From the NCBI GenBank assembly GCA_913052345.1, contig CAJXDR010000050.1:1-15265 (forward strand): DNA of 15,265 nucleotides, written 5' to 3'. The notes below the pieces were generated by a model. The model made no database searches. It was given only the letters and a program-made list of their open reading frames with translations, and had not been told where the DNA came from. Shown piece by piece: positions 7,916 to 13,821 of this stretch. Position 1 is the first letter of the stretch; each line of letters opens with the position of its first letter. The position numbers and the translations under genes were made by a program. The DNA is from UBA4421 sp002470275 (lineage in GTDB: Bacteria > Pseudomonadota > Gammaproteobacteria > Pseudomonadales > Azotimanducaceae).

Positions 7916-8563
7916 CTAGGCGCCTTCTACGCTGGCCGGTACGCGACTTTCCTGCACCGAGTCCACAAGGCCGTAATCTAGTGCTTCGTGAGGGCTCATC
8001 CAAAAGTCTCGATCAGTATCCGCAGCCACCCGCTCTATATCTTGCCCCGTATGCTTTGCAATGATGGTATTGAGGCGCTCACGCATGAGCAAAATCTCTT
8101 GGGCCTGAATTTCAATGTCTGCTGCGACGCCACGGGACCCACCAGAGGGCTGGTGCAGCATCATGCGAGAGTTGGGCAGCGCATACCGCTTCCCCGGTTC
8201 ACCGGCGGCCATGAGAAAGGCTCCCATGCTAGCCGCCTGACCTACACAAAGCGTGCTCACGTTAGGACGGATGAACTGCATGGTGTCGTAAATTGACAGT
8301 CCTGCCGTTACGGAACCGCCAGGCGAGTTGATGTAGAGATTGATGTCCTTGTCCGGATTTTCAGACTCTAAAAACAGCATCTGAGCGACGACCAGGTTAG
8401 CCATGTGGTCTTCCACCGGGCCAACCAAAAAGATGATTCGCTCTTTCAATAAGCGAGAGTAGATATCGTAGGCTCGCTCTCCCCGGGCCGTCTGCTCTAC
8501 GACCATGGGCACTACGCCTAAACCCTGCATGGGCATTTGGCCTCGATCTCGAATATCGTTCAT
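7916..8563 (-). CDS. clpP: ATP-dependent Clp protease proteolytic subunit ClpP
   Basis: Serine protease that forms the tetradecameric chamber working with ClpX (and ClpA where present). The frame is open to 8716, but the extra 51 codons overlap the end of tig and look non-coding. The ATG at 8563 follows GGAG with 6 nt spacing and gives a 215-aa protein with a normal ClpP start. The catalytic triad is Ser112 (GQAASMGAFLMAAG), His137 (MMLHQPSGG) and Asp186 (DTDRDFWM), one residue offset from the E. coli precursor. The INSPGGSVTAGLSIYDTMQ region forming the oxyanion site is intact. An N-terminal propeptide of about 14 residues is expected by homology. The gene is 100 nt downstream of tig. Confidence 0.97.
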   Translation of the reverse strand: MNDIRDRGQMPMQGLGVVPMVVEQTARGERAYDIYSRLLKERIIFLVGPVEDHMANLVVAQMLFLESENPDKDINLYINSPGGSVTAGLSIYDTMQFIRPNVSTLCVGQAASMGAFLMAAGEPGKRYALPNSRMMLHQPSGGSRGVAADIEIQAQEILLMRERLNTIIAKHTGQDIERVAADTDRDFWMSPHEALDYGLVDSVQESRVPASVEGA

Positions 8564-8589
8564 TTCCTTCTCCGATCTAACCGTTTCGA

Positions 8590-8614
8590 GCCCTAGGCGT
8601 ACACGCCCAGGGGC
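8590..8614 (-). repeat. Hairpin in the tig-clpP intergenic region
   Basis: Imperfect inverted repeat with paired blocks GCCC/GGGC and GGCG/CGCC around a 4-nt loop (8600-8603) and a small internal mismatch. It ends 26 nt before the clpP start. There is no T-tract, so it is more likely a processing or stability element than a terminator. Confidence 0.4.
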
Positions 8615-8638
8615 CCTTGCTTGAATTTGTCCTCTTCG

Positions 8639-8649
8639 ACACCTGGTGT
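8639..8649. repeat. 11-bp palindrome ACACCTGGTGT upstream of clpP
   Basis: Perfect 5+1+5 palindrome 14 nt after the tig stop codon and about 75 nt before clpP. It could be a protein-binding site for a clpP promoter, but no good promoter hexamers flank it and short palindromes occur by chance. Confidence 0.2.
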
Positions 8650-8663
8650 TCTTGAACTGACCG

Positions 8664-10019
8664 CTATTCCGCTGCTGACGTATCCTCTTTGGCGTCGTCT
8701 TCCGGTTCAGGCGCAATGGCCGCGCCGCTGATCACGTCGCTGTAGTTGGTATCCACTTCCTGAATTTCTGCTCCATCCAATATGCGGTCAACCACCTGAT
8801 CTTCAAGTACCGCCATTTCGATATTACCCATCTGCTCTGGGTTGCTGCGATACCAGTTAATCACCTGCTCTGGCTCGCCATAGGGCGCGGCCATTTCCTG
8901 CAGTCGAATCTCCACATTTTCTGGCTCTGCAATCATCTTTTGCGCTTTGATGATTTCGTTAACAATCAAGCCCACCTTGACCCGCTTTTCCGCTTGGTCC
9001 TGAAATAAGGCGTCAGGCAGATCAATATTGGGACTCTGGCCAGGCGGCATCTGAAATTGACTCATCATCTGCTCTTTGAGCGAATGGATCTCCCGATGCA
9101 CCAGATCATGGGGCAAAGAGAAGTCATGTACTTTCGCTAAACCGTCCATAACCTGCTGTTTTACTTGATTTTTTATGGCGTTATTTAGCTCGCGCTGCAT
9201 GTTTGATGTGACCTCCGCACGAAAGGCTTCCAGGTCACCGCCCTCCACGCCGAACTGCTGCATAAAGTCTTCATCCACTTCGGGCAGCTTGCTCTCGTTC
9301 ACCTCTAGAACGGCCACCGTAAACTGCACGGTCTTGCCCTGCATCTCCTCCGCTCGATAGTCCTCGGGGAAAGTCGCGTCGAAGGTTTTCTTTTCTCCCG
9401 CACCGAGGCCGATGACCCCTGCTTCGAAGTCCTCGATCATCTGGCCCTGGCCTAGGCTAAAGGCCATGCCCTCACCGCAGGCGGATTCCACGCGCTCGCC
9501 GTTCAGGAGGCCTTCAAAGTCTACTTTAACCGCGTCGCCCTCGGCCGCCGGCCGCTCTGCCGCTTCTTGGGTGGCATGCTGCTGTCGCAGCCGCTCGATC
9601 ATATCCTCCAAATCTGCATCCGTGATTTCCGCCATAGGTCGCTTAACGGTGACTTTGTCAAAGGGCGCTAGATCAATGGAGGGATAGACCTCAAAGGTCG
9701 CGGTGAATTCCAGGTCAATGCCCGGGTCCATCTTGACGACATCAAGCTTTGGTGAACCGGCAGGATTGACCTCCTCTTGGCGGACCGCCTCAACAAAGCT
9801 GCTTTGCATCAGCTCTCCGGCAACCTCCATTCGAACGGCCTGCCCGTAGCGGCGACGCACTTCCTTAAAGGGCACCTTTCCCGAGCGGAAGCCCGGCAGT
9901 TTGACGTTAGCCCGGGCCTGTTCGAGCCTGCTGGTGATTTCATCTTCGAACTTTGTGCTGTCGATAGATATGGTCAAGCGCCTTTCGAGGCCACTCAAAA
10001 TCTCAATAGATACGTTCAT
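8664..10019 (-). CDS. tig: Trigger factor, ribosome-associated chaperone and prolyl isomerase
   Basis: Binds the ribosome at the exit tunnel and shields nascent chains. The 451-aa product has the three trigger-factor regions. The N-terminal ribosome-binding domain carries the docking signature GFRSGKVP at 43-50. The FKBP-type PPIase domain spans about 159-242 (VKVDFEGLLNGE, FSLGQGQMIEDFEAGVIGL, FPEDYRAEEMQGKTVQF). The C-terminal helical chaperone arms run from about 245 to the end, finishing in an acidic tail. The ATG at 10019 gives a family-typical MNVSIEILSGLERRLTI start. The upstream sequence is TTAAGAAAA with no good Shine-Dalgarno, and a pyrimidine tract precedes it. The gene is first in the tig-clpP-clpX-lon block; the 262-nt region upstream is divergent to the amidase operon. 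Confidence 0.97.
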   Translation of the reverse strand: MNVSIEILSGLERRLTISIDSTKFEDEITSRLEQARANVKLPGFRSGKVPFKEVRRRYGQAVRMEVAGELMQSSFVEAVRQEEVNPAGSPKLDVVKMDPGIDLEFTATFEVYPSIDLAPFDKVTVKRPMAEITDADLEDMIERLRQQHATQEAAERPAAEGDAVKVDFEGLLNGERVESACGEGMAFSLGQGQMIEDFEAGVIGLGAGEKKTFDATFPEDYRAEEMQGKTVQFTVAVLEVNESKLPEVDEDFMQQFGVEGGDLEAFRAEVTSNMQRELNNAIKNQVKQQVMDGLAKVHDFSLPHDLVHREIHSLKEQMMSQFQMPPGQSPNIDLPDALFQDQAEKRVKVGLIVNEIIKAQKMIAEPENVEIRLQEMAAPYGEPEQVINWYRSNPEQMGNIEMAVLEDQVVDRILDGAEIQEVDTNYSDVISGAAIAPEPEDDAKEDTSAAE

Positions 10020-10036
10020 TTTTTCTTAATCGAGGT

Positions 10037-10086
10037 AAAAAAGGAGGGAGGGGCGAGCACGATGGACCTTGCTATATTGCCCTCCC
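10037..10086 (-). terminator. Possible attenuator hairpin in the tig leader
   Basis: On the minus strand GGGAGGG (10086-10080) can pair with CCCTCCC (10052-10046). An inner AGCA/TGCT pairing is also possible, and TCC then TTTTTT follows (10042-10037), ending 17 nt before the tig ATG. No minus-strand gene lies upstream to be terminated, so it would act inside the tig leader. The same bases read on the plus strand are a strong purine-rich Shine-Dalgarno (see 10062-10190), so the meaning is ambiguous. Confidence 0.35.
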
Positions 10087-10190
10087 GTAAGGCCTTCATA
10101 GTGCCGACGGCATCGCATAAAATCAATGCCGACGGTGGCTGGATGGGATGGCGCTCCGGCCAGCACCCGGCACGGGCAGACACTCTGTAG
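10062..10190 (+). CDS. Possible 42-codon small ORF between tig and the amidase operon
   Basis: An ATG at 10062 lies 10 nt after a strong purine-rich GGAGGGAGG stretch and opens a 42-codon frame ending in TAG at 10190. The product begins MDLAILPSRKAF and ends HPARADTL, with two Trp in GGWMGWRSG. I recognise no family, and the frame overlaps the direct repeats and the possible tig attenuator. It is more likely regulatory DNA than a gene. The rest of the gap to 10281 shows no further gene. Confidence 0.15.
   Translation: MDLAILPSRKAFIVPTASHKINADGGWMGWRSGQHPARADTL
10102..10135. repeat. Pair of 9-bp direct repeats upstream of tig
   Basis: TGCCGACGG occurs at 10102-10110 and again at 10127-10135, 25 bp apart start to start, separated by an AT-rich stretch (CATCGCATAAAATCAA). 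Their position 80-115 bp upstream of tig and about 150 bp upstream of the divergent amidase operon suits a regulator-binding site. No function is established. Confidence 0.4.
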
Positions 10191-10281
10191 GCCGTGCTGT
10201 CCTCCAGGGTTCAGCCCGGGGACCGCCCTTTAGCGCTTTGGGCAGATCACTCGCCCTCGGAACAATAAGAATGAGGTTTTA

Positions 10282-11700
10282 ATGCAGACCACCCACAACG
10301 ACGCCGCTCCAGCGATACGGCAAAGACTGACTCGGTTGCTCCTGGGGACAGCGCTTCTGACCTGCGTCGTCACGCCCGTGTTCATAACGGCGGCGGAAGA
10401 CCCGCACAACGCCTTTATCGAAATCTTCCCGACCGGAGCAAAGCAGGACAGCCTCGGGATTGCGATCAAGGACAATATCGACATCGCGGGCCGGGTGACC
10501 TCTGGGGGCTCTCTCGCCTTGGCCAACAACGTAGCCCCCGACGATGCCCATTTGATCGAGAACCTGCGTCAAGCCGGTTTTCACCTTTTCGGTAAGACCA
10601 ATCTCTCGGAGTGGGCCAACTTCAGGTCCATCAAATCCGTGAGCGGTTGGTCCAGCCTGGGTGGCCAAACCACCCACGTCCTCGGTGCTGAATACAACCC
10701 CTGCGGCTCCAGCTCGGGCTCCGCCGTGGCCGTGGCGGCGGGCATGGTCCGGGTCGCCGTCGGCACCGAGACCAATGGGTCCATCACCTGCCCTGCCTCG
10801 GTGAGCGGCATCGTGGGCATGAAGCCAACCCTGGGCTTGGTCAGTCGAGACGGCATCATACCCATTGCCGCCTCTCAGGATACGGCAGGACCCATGGGCG
10901 ATAGCGTTGCCATTGTTGCCCGCGCCCTGGAGGCCATGGCGGGATATGATGCCGAAGATTCGCGCACCGCAGACATTCCCTCGGACTTCGACTTCAACCT
11001 GGTGGATGCCACCAACACGGCAAGCCTTGCCGGTAAAAAATTTGGCCTGCTGGATTCAGGGCGCGAGAACGAACAGGGCCAGCGCTTTCTGAATGAACTG
11101 ACGCGCATGATCGAACATCTGGGTGGCCAGGTGATCGCCATCGACGACAGTCGACGCTATCCCTCGGACGCGGCCTACTTCCTGCTGCTTTACGAATTCA
11201 ATCTGGGTCTCGAGAGCTACCTGCGGACTGCGTCTGAGCCGAAGAAAACACTCCAGGCTTTAATCGACTTCAATAACCAAAATGCGGCCACGGTGATGCC
11301 CCACTTCGGCCAGGAAATTTTTCTTCAATCCCTGGCGGCAGCCGGCAAGAGCCGCCAATACAGTCAGGCTTTGACCGACATTGAAAAAACCCGTCGCGCC
11401 ACCCTCCGCCTCTTCCAGGCCAATGAGCTGGATGGGCTGGTAGGTCTCACGCGAGGCCCAGCGTGGAAAATCGACTATGTCGGCGGTGACGATCGTGCCG
11501 CCGGGGCGGTACCCGACTTCGGTAACGGTGGTTTTGCGGCTATCTTAGGCATGCCGCATATTACCATTCCGGCCTTTCAGATAGAGGGATTCCCGGTAGG
11601 CCTATCCATTATCGGGCGCAAATGGAAGGATAAGGACATCATCGGCTACGCTGCCGCCCTGGAACGTCATATAAGGCTTGGAGCCCCACCCATAAGATGA
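10282..11700 (+). CDS. Secreted amidase-signature-family hydrolase, peptide-amidase-like
   Basis: Amidase-signature enzymes hydrolyse carboxamides with a Ser-cisSer-Lys triad. The 472-aa product shows all three: Lys63 (GIAIKDNID), cis-Ser143 (NPCGSSSGSAVAVAAGM) and nucleophile Ser167 (GTETNGSITCPAS). The 24-residue Ser-Ser spacing matches the family. A basic n-region (R13, R15, R18) and a hydrophobic stretch (about 19-36) before TAAED suggest a signal peptide cleaved near residue 38, so the enzyme should be periplasmic or secreted. GKTNLSEWANFRS and NPCGSSSGS resemble, from memory, secreted peptide amidases such as that of Stenotrophomonas maltophilia, which deamidate peptide C-termini. The substrate is inferred, and a non-GatA role is supported by secretion. 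The ATG at 10282 follows GAGG at 5 nt. It is the first gene of the operon and overlaps the next ORF by ATGA. Confidence 0.85.
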   Translation: MQTTHNDAAPAIRQRLTRLLLGTALLTCVVTPVFITAAEDPHNAFIEIFPTGAKQDSLGIAIKDNIDIAGRVTSGGSLALANNVAPDDAHLIENLRQAGFHLFGKTNLSEWANFRSIKSVSGWSSLGGQTTHVLGAEYNPCGSSSGSAVAVAAGMVRVAVGTETNGSITCPASVSGIVGMKPTLGLVSRDGIIPIAASQDTAGPMGDSVAIVARALEAMAGYDAEDSRTADIPSDFDFNLVDATNTASLAGKKFGLLDSGRENEQGQRFLNELTRMIEHLGGQVIAIDDSRRYPSDAAYFLLLYEFNLGLESYLRTASEPKKTLQALIDFNNQNAATVMPHFGQEIFLQSLAAAGKSRQYSQALTDIEKTRRATLRLFQANELDGLVGLTRGPAWKIDYVGGDDRAAGAVPDFGNGGFAAILGMPHITIPAFQIEGFPVGLSIIGRKWKDKDIIGYAAALERHIRLGAPPIR

Positions 11701-11804
11701 TTACGCGGATCAAGCATCACCTTCAGCCCGAAGAGGCCCACCGGGCGCGTGACCTGAGCATCGGTCTCCGCGAAAGGTTAGACCACCCACCGTGGGTACG
11801 TTGA
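11697..11804 (+). CDS. 35-codon small ORF coupled to both neighbours
   Basis: The ATG overlaps the amidase stop codon as ATGA (11697-11700), and the ORF ends in a TGA at 11802-11804. That stop overlaps an in-frame TTG of the next gene as TTGA, and it lies 12 nt past that gene's GTG. The product is charged and probably helical (MITRIKHHLQPEEAHR..., ending DHPPWVR). It has no hydrophobic segment and no family I recognise. Its only support is overlap geometry at both ends, which is typical of translationally coupled genes. It could instead be a leader that merely keeps ribosomes moving onto the PepSY gene. Confidence 0.4.
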   Translation: MITRIKHHLQPEEAHRARDLSIGLRERLDHPPWVR

Positions 11805-12487
11805 GCCTACAGCGGCGGCTCCGCCGCTGGCATCGTTGGTTGGCCTTACTGACCGCCGTCCAGCTTTTGGCCTGGACGTTGAGCGGCATTTACTTTGCCT
11901 TCATCGACCTGGACTTTGTCAGAGGCACACACCATCGGCAGGCAGCTGAGCCTCTACCCCTAGACTTATCCACCTTCACTGCGACCCTTTCCCCAGGTAC
12001 CGGCTATGCCTTCCATCAGCGCCTGCCCGATGAGTGGGTGGTCGGGATCGAGACCTCGCTGGGCATGAACTGGGTCACGACGGCAGGTTCGCCGGTCGAG
12101 CCGCTATCCGCTGAGGAGGCTCTGGCCCTAGGCCAGCGCCTCACGGATCTCAATCCGACAGAAGCTGAACTGGTTGCAGAGGCGGAGCCCGATGCCGAGT
12201 TTCGGGGCTACGCACTGCCCCTTTGGCGGCTTTGGAATCCAGACGCTCCCCGGACAGTTTGTTACCTGGACCCGAGGTCCGGGCAGGTGGTGGCCATTCG
12301 CAATGAAGCCTGGCGCATTTGGGATCTACTGTGGTCGCTGCACATCATGGACTATGACGACCGGGAAGACATCGGGACGATCCTGCTGAAGGTTTTTTCC
12401 CTCCTAGCCTTGGTCACTGCCCTCTTGGGCATCGCTCTCTATGTAGTGATTCCCAAAAAATGGCGTCGCGCTGGCACCAAGGGCTGA
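11792..12487 (+). CDS. PepSY-associated two-helix membrane protein
   Basis: The 231-aa product has a basic amphipathic start (RRLRRWHRWLALL), a first membrane helix at about 17-38, and a periplasmic region of about 160 residues. That region carries PepSY-like strands (YALPLWRLWN, RTVCYLDPRSGQVVAIRNE). A second helix lies at about 200-220 before a basic cytoplasmic end. The motif WSLHIMDYDDREDI just before the second helix is typical, from memory, of PepSY-associated membrane proteins, some of which work with iron/haem reductases or sensors. The specific function is unknown. The start is uncertain: GTG at 11792 is listed, but a TTG at 11801 would overlap the previous ORF as TTGA and gives a more family-like MSLQRRL start. 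It is followed 27 nt later by the AhpD-like gene, consistent with one operon. Confidence 0.7.
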   Translation: MGTLSLQRRLRRWHRWLALLTAVQLLAWTLSGIYFAFIDLDFVRGTHHRQAAEPLPLDLSTFTATLSPGTGYAFHQRLPDEWVVGIETSLGMNWVTTAGSPVEPLSAEEALALGQRLTDLNPTEAELVAEAEPDAEFRGYALPLWRLWNPDAPRTVCYLDPRSGQVVAIRNEAWRIWDLLWSLHIMDYDDREDIGTILLKVFSLLALVTALLGIALYVVIPKKWRRAGTKG

Positions 12488-12514
12488 TAGCATGCCCATG
12501 ACGGGGGTAACGAT

Positions 12515-13639
12515 GTGACGTCTTTCGACTATACCGAACATACCCTACCTGTCCGCGAGGACATCCCAGCGGCCTACCGCCAATTTTGGAGCGCGTTGGC
12601 GGCGCCAGGGACTTGGTGGACCGGGCATCAGCGGGTGGCCATCGCCGATGAAAGTCGACATGCTGGTGCCTGCCTGCTCTGCGCCGAGCGCAAGACGGCC
12701 CTCTCTCCCTACGGCGGTACAGAGAGGCACGCCGACACCTCCGACCTGACCGCCCGCGCCGTGGACGCTATTCATCGAATCATCACCGACCAAAATCGCA
12801 TCACGCGCGCCTGGGTTCAGGACAACGCCGCAAACGGCCTGAGCCAGGAGGCCTATGTGGAGCTGGTGGGTATCGTGGTCACCGTGTTCAGCATTGACGA
12901 GTTTCATCGAGCCCTGGATATGCCGCTGGAACCCCTACCCCATCCCCTCGACGGTGAGCCAAGCCGCTATCGCCCGAGCATCCTGAGCCACGACATCGGA
13001 TTCGTGCCCACCGTGCCGCCGGAAGGCGCCCTGGGTGAAGAGCGCGATCTCTGGCCGCTGGGGAAAACGGCCAACGTGGTACGGGCGCTGAGCCTGGTGC
13101 CCAACGCCCTGCGCGACTGGCGGAGCGTGGCGGCTGTGCAATATCTCGCCCTGACGGACATGGGCCACTACGGAGCCTTCCGAGGACGATCCCTTCATCG
13201 AATGCAAATGGAACTCATCGCTGGCCGTGTCTCTGCCGTTAACGAGTGTTTTTACTGAACCAATGCCCATGCGGCCATGCTCCGTGTGAGCGCCAAGATC
13301 TCCAACAAAGATATCGATATCCAGGCTCTTGCCGGGGACCCAGCATCGGCCAATGTGGCGATGCCCCTTGGCGCTGAACTGATGCGGTTTGCCGAGAGCC
13401 TGGCACAACGCGATGGGCCGGCCCTGGGGGTGGCCCGTCAAACCCTATTGGAGGCCGCAGGTCCTGAGGTTTTGGTGGATGCCGCCGGCGTTGCCGCAAA
13501 TTTTCAGCGTATGGTGAGGATCGCTGACGCTACTGGAATACCCTATGATGATATGGGTTCGGAGATGGGCAAGCAGATTCGCAAAGACCTAAACCTTGAC
13601 GCCTTTGTCAGTGCTCAACACTCCCACCCAAGCGAGTGA
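12515..13639 (+). CDS. AhpD-like (carboxymuconolactone decarboxylase superfamily) selenoprotein, TGA at 13256-13258 read as Sec248
   Basis: Probable cytoplasmic thiol/selenol redox protein of the alkylhydroperoxidase AhpD superfamily. Conceptual translation from the GTG at 12515 gives 247 residues to NECFY, a TGA, then 126 more residues in the same frame to a TGA at 13637-13639 (374 aa with Sec). AhpD enzymes use E-x11-C-x2-C-x3-H. Here E233, C245, the TGA-encoded 248 and H252 fit that spacing exactly, with selenocysteine in place of the second Cys. Sequence after the TGA (TNAHAAMLRV) is what the family shows after CxxC. The only other cysteines are a second CxxC pair, C53-L-L-C56. There is no signal peptide. 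A SECIS-like hairpin follows the TGA. The spacing to the PepSY gene is 27 nt, and the ribosome-binding site is a weak GGGGG. Alternatives are a nonsense mutation or a sequencing error; both are less likely given the exact position and intact downstream frame. Confidence 0.85.
13273..13294 (+). promoter_or_regulatory. Candidate bacterial SECIS element for Sec248
   Basis: Just inside the coding region after the TGA, GCTC (13279-13282) pairs with GAGC (13288-13291) around the 5-nt loop CGTGT (13283-13287). A lower GGC/GCC stem (13273-13275, 13292-13294) is joined through a 3-nt 5' bulge. The loop begins 24 nt after the UGA and has a G at its second position. Both fit the bacterial SECIS rules as I recall them (loop about 16-37 nt downstream, G among the first two loop bases). 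The stem is short, so this needs a proper folding test. Confidence 0.6.
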
Positions 13640-13646
13640 TCTTGGG
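13627..13646 (+). terminator. Weak hairpin overlapping the end of the AhpD-like gene
   Basis: CCCAAG/CTTGGG arms (13627-13632, 13641-13646) with an 8-nt loop flank the stop codon of the selenoprotein gene. There is no T-tract after it, so it is only a possible operon end. The following 175 nt to the PhoX-like gene contain no other gene. Confidence 0.3.
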
Positions 13647-13702
13647 CAACCTAAAATAACTCGGTCCAAGTAGGGTAAAGACAGCCGCCTATCCGGTTTA
13701 TT

Positions 13703-13731
13703 TTGACTCCTGCGTTTTTTTTGAAACAATT
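13703..13731 (+). promoter_or_regulatory. Possible promoter of the PhoX-like gene
   Basis: TTGACT (13703-13708), a 17-nt spacer including a run of eight T, and a poor -10 ACAATT (13726-13731) lie about 90 nt before the GTG start. The -35 is good, the -10 is not. A 10-bp palindrome GCCTGCAGGC lies at 13792-13801. I see no Pho box (two CTGTCAT-like repeats). Confidence 0.3.
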
Positions 13732-13821
13732 TGCTGGCATCGTACGGGCGAGCGGCAGCCGCATCCGACAACGCCTAAGGTGTCTTCAATCGCCTGCAGG
13801 CAAAGCATTTAGGAAGATACA

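Noticed and set aside
8564..8716. 51-residue N-terminal extension of ClpP
   Set aside because: It overlaps the end of tig, is rich in Arg and Gln with no ClpP similarity, and the ATG at 8563 has a good ribosome-binding site.
10203..10224. tRNA T-loop-like stretch GGGTTCAGCCC
   Set aside because: It does not match the GTTCRANNC T-loop (G instead of A at the sixth base), and no acceptor or anticodon stems can be formed around it.
10235..10266. Promoter TTGGGC-AACAAT for the amidase operon
   Set aside because: The hexamers are poor and the start would fall on the Shine-Dalgarno region. The real promoter of the operon remains unidentified.
12492..12518. 8-codon ORF ending over the GTG start of the AhpD-like gene
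   Set aside because: Too short to judge, no conserved sequence, and an ATGTGA overlap of this kind is common by chance.
13256..13258. TGA as a simple nonsense mutation (pseudogene)
   Set aside because: The TGA sits exactly at a conserved Cys position known to be exchangeable with Sec, the frame stays open for 126 codons, and a SECIS-like hairpin follows. A sequencing error cannot be fully excluded without reads.
12935..13441. 168-aa minus-strand ORF across the TGA of the AhpD-like gene
   Set aside because: Antisense shadow with no recognisable domain; the plus strand has clear AhpD motifs on both sides.
13277..13639. A separate 120-aa gene starting at the ATG at 13277
   Set aside because: It is in the same frame as the upstream AhpD-like ORF, its ATG lacks a Shine-Dalgarno, and the conserved H252 lies before it. 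It is the C-terminal part of the selenoprotein.
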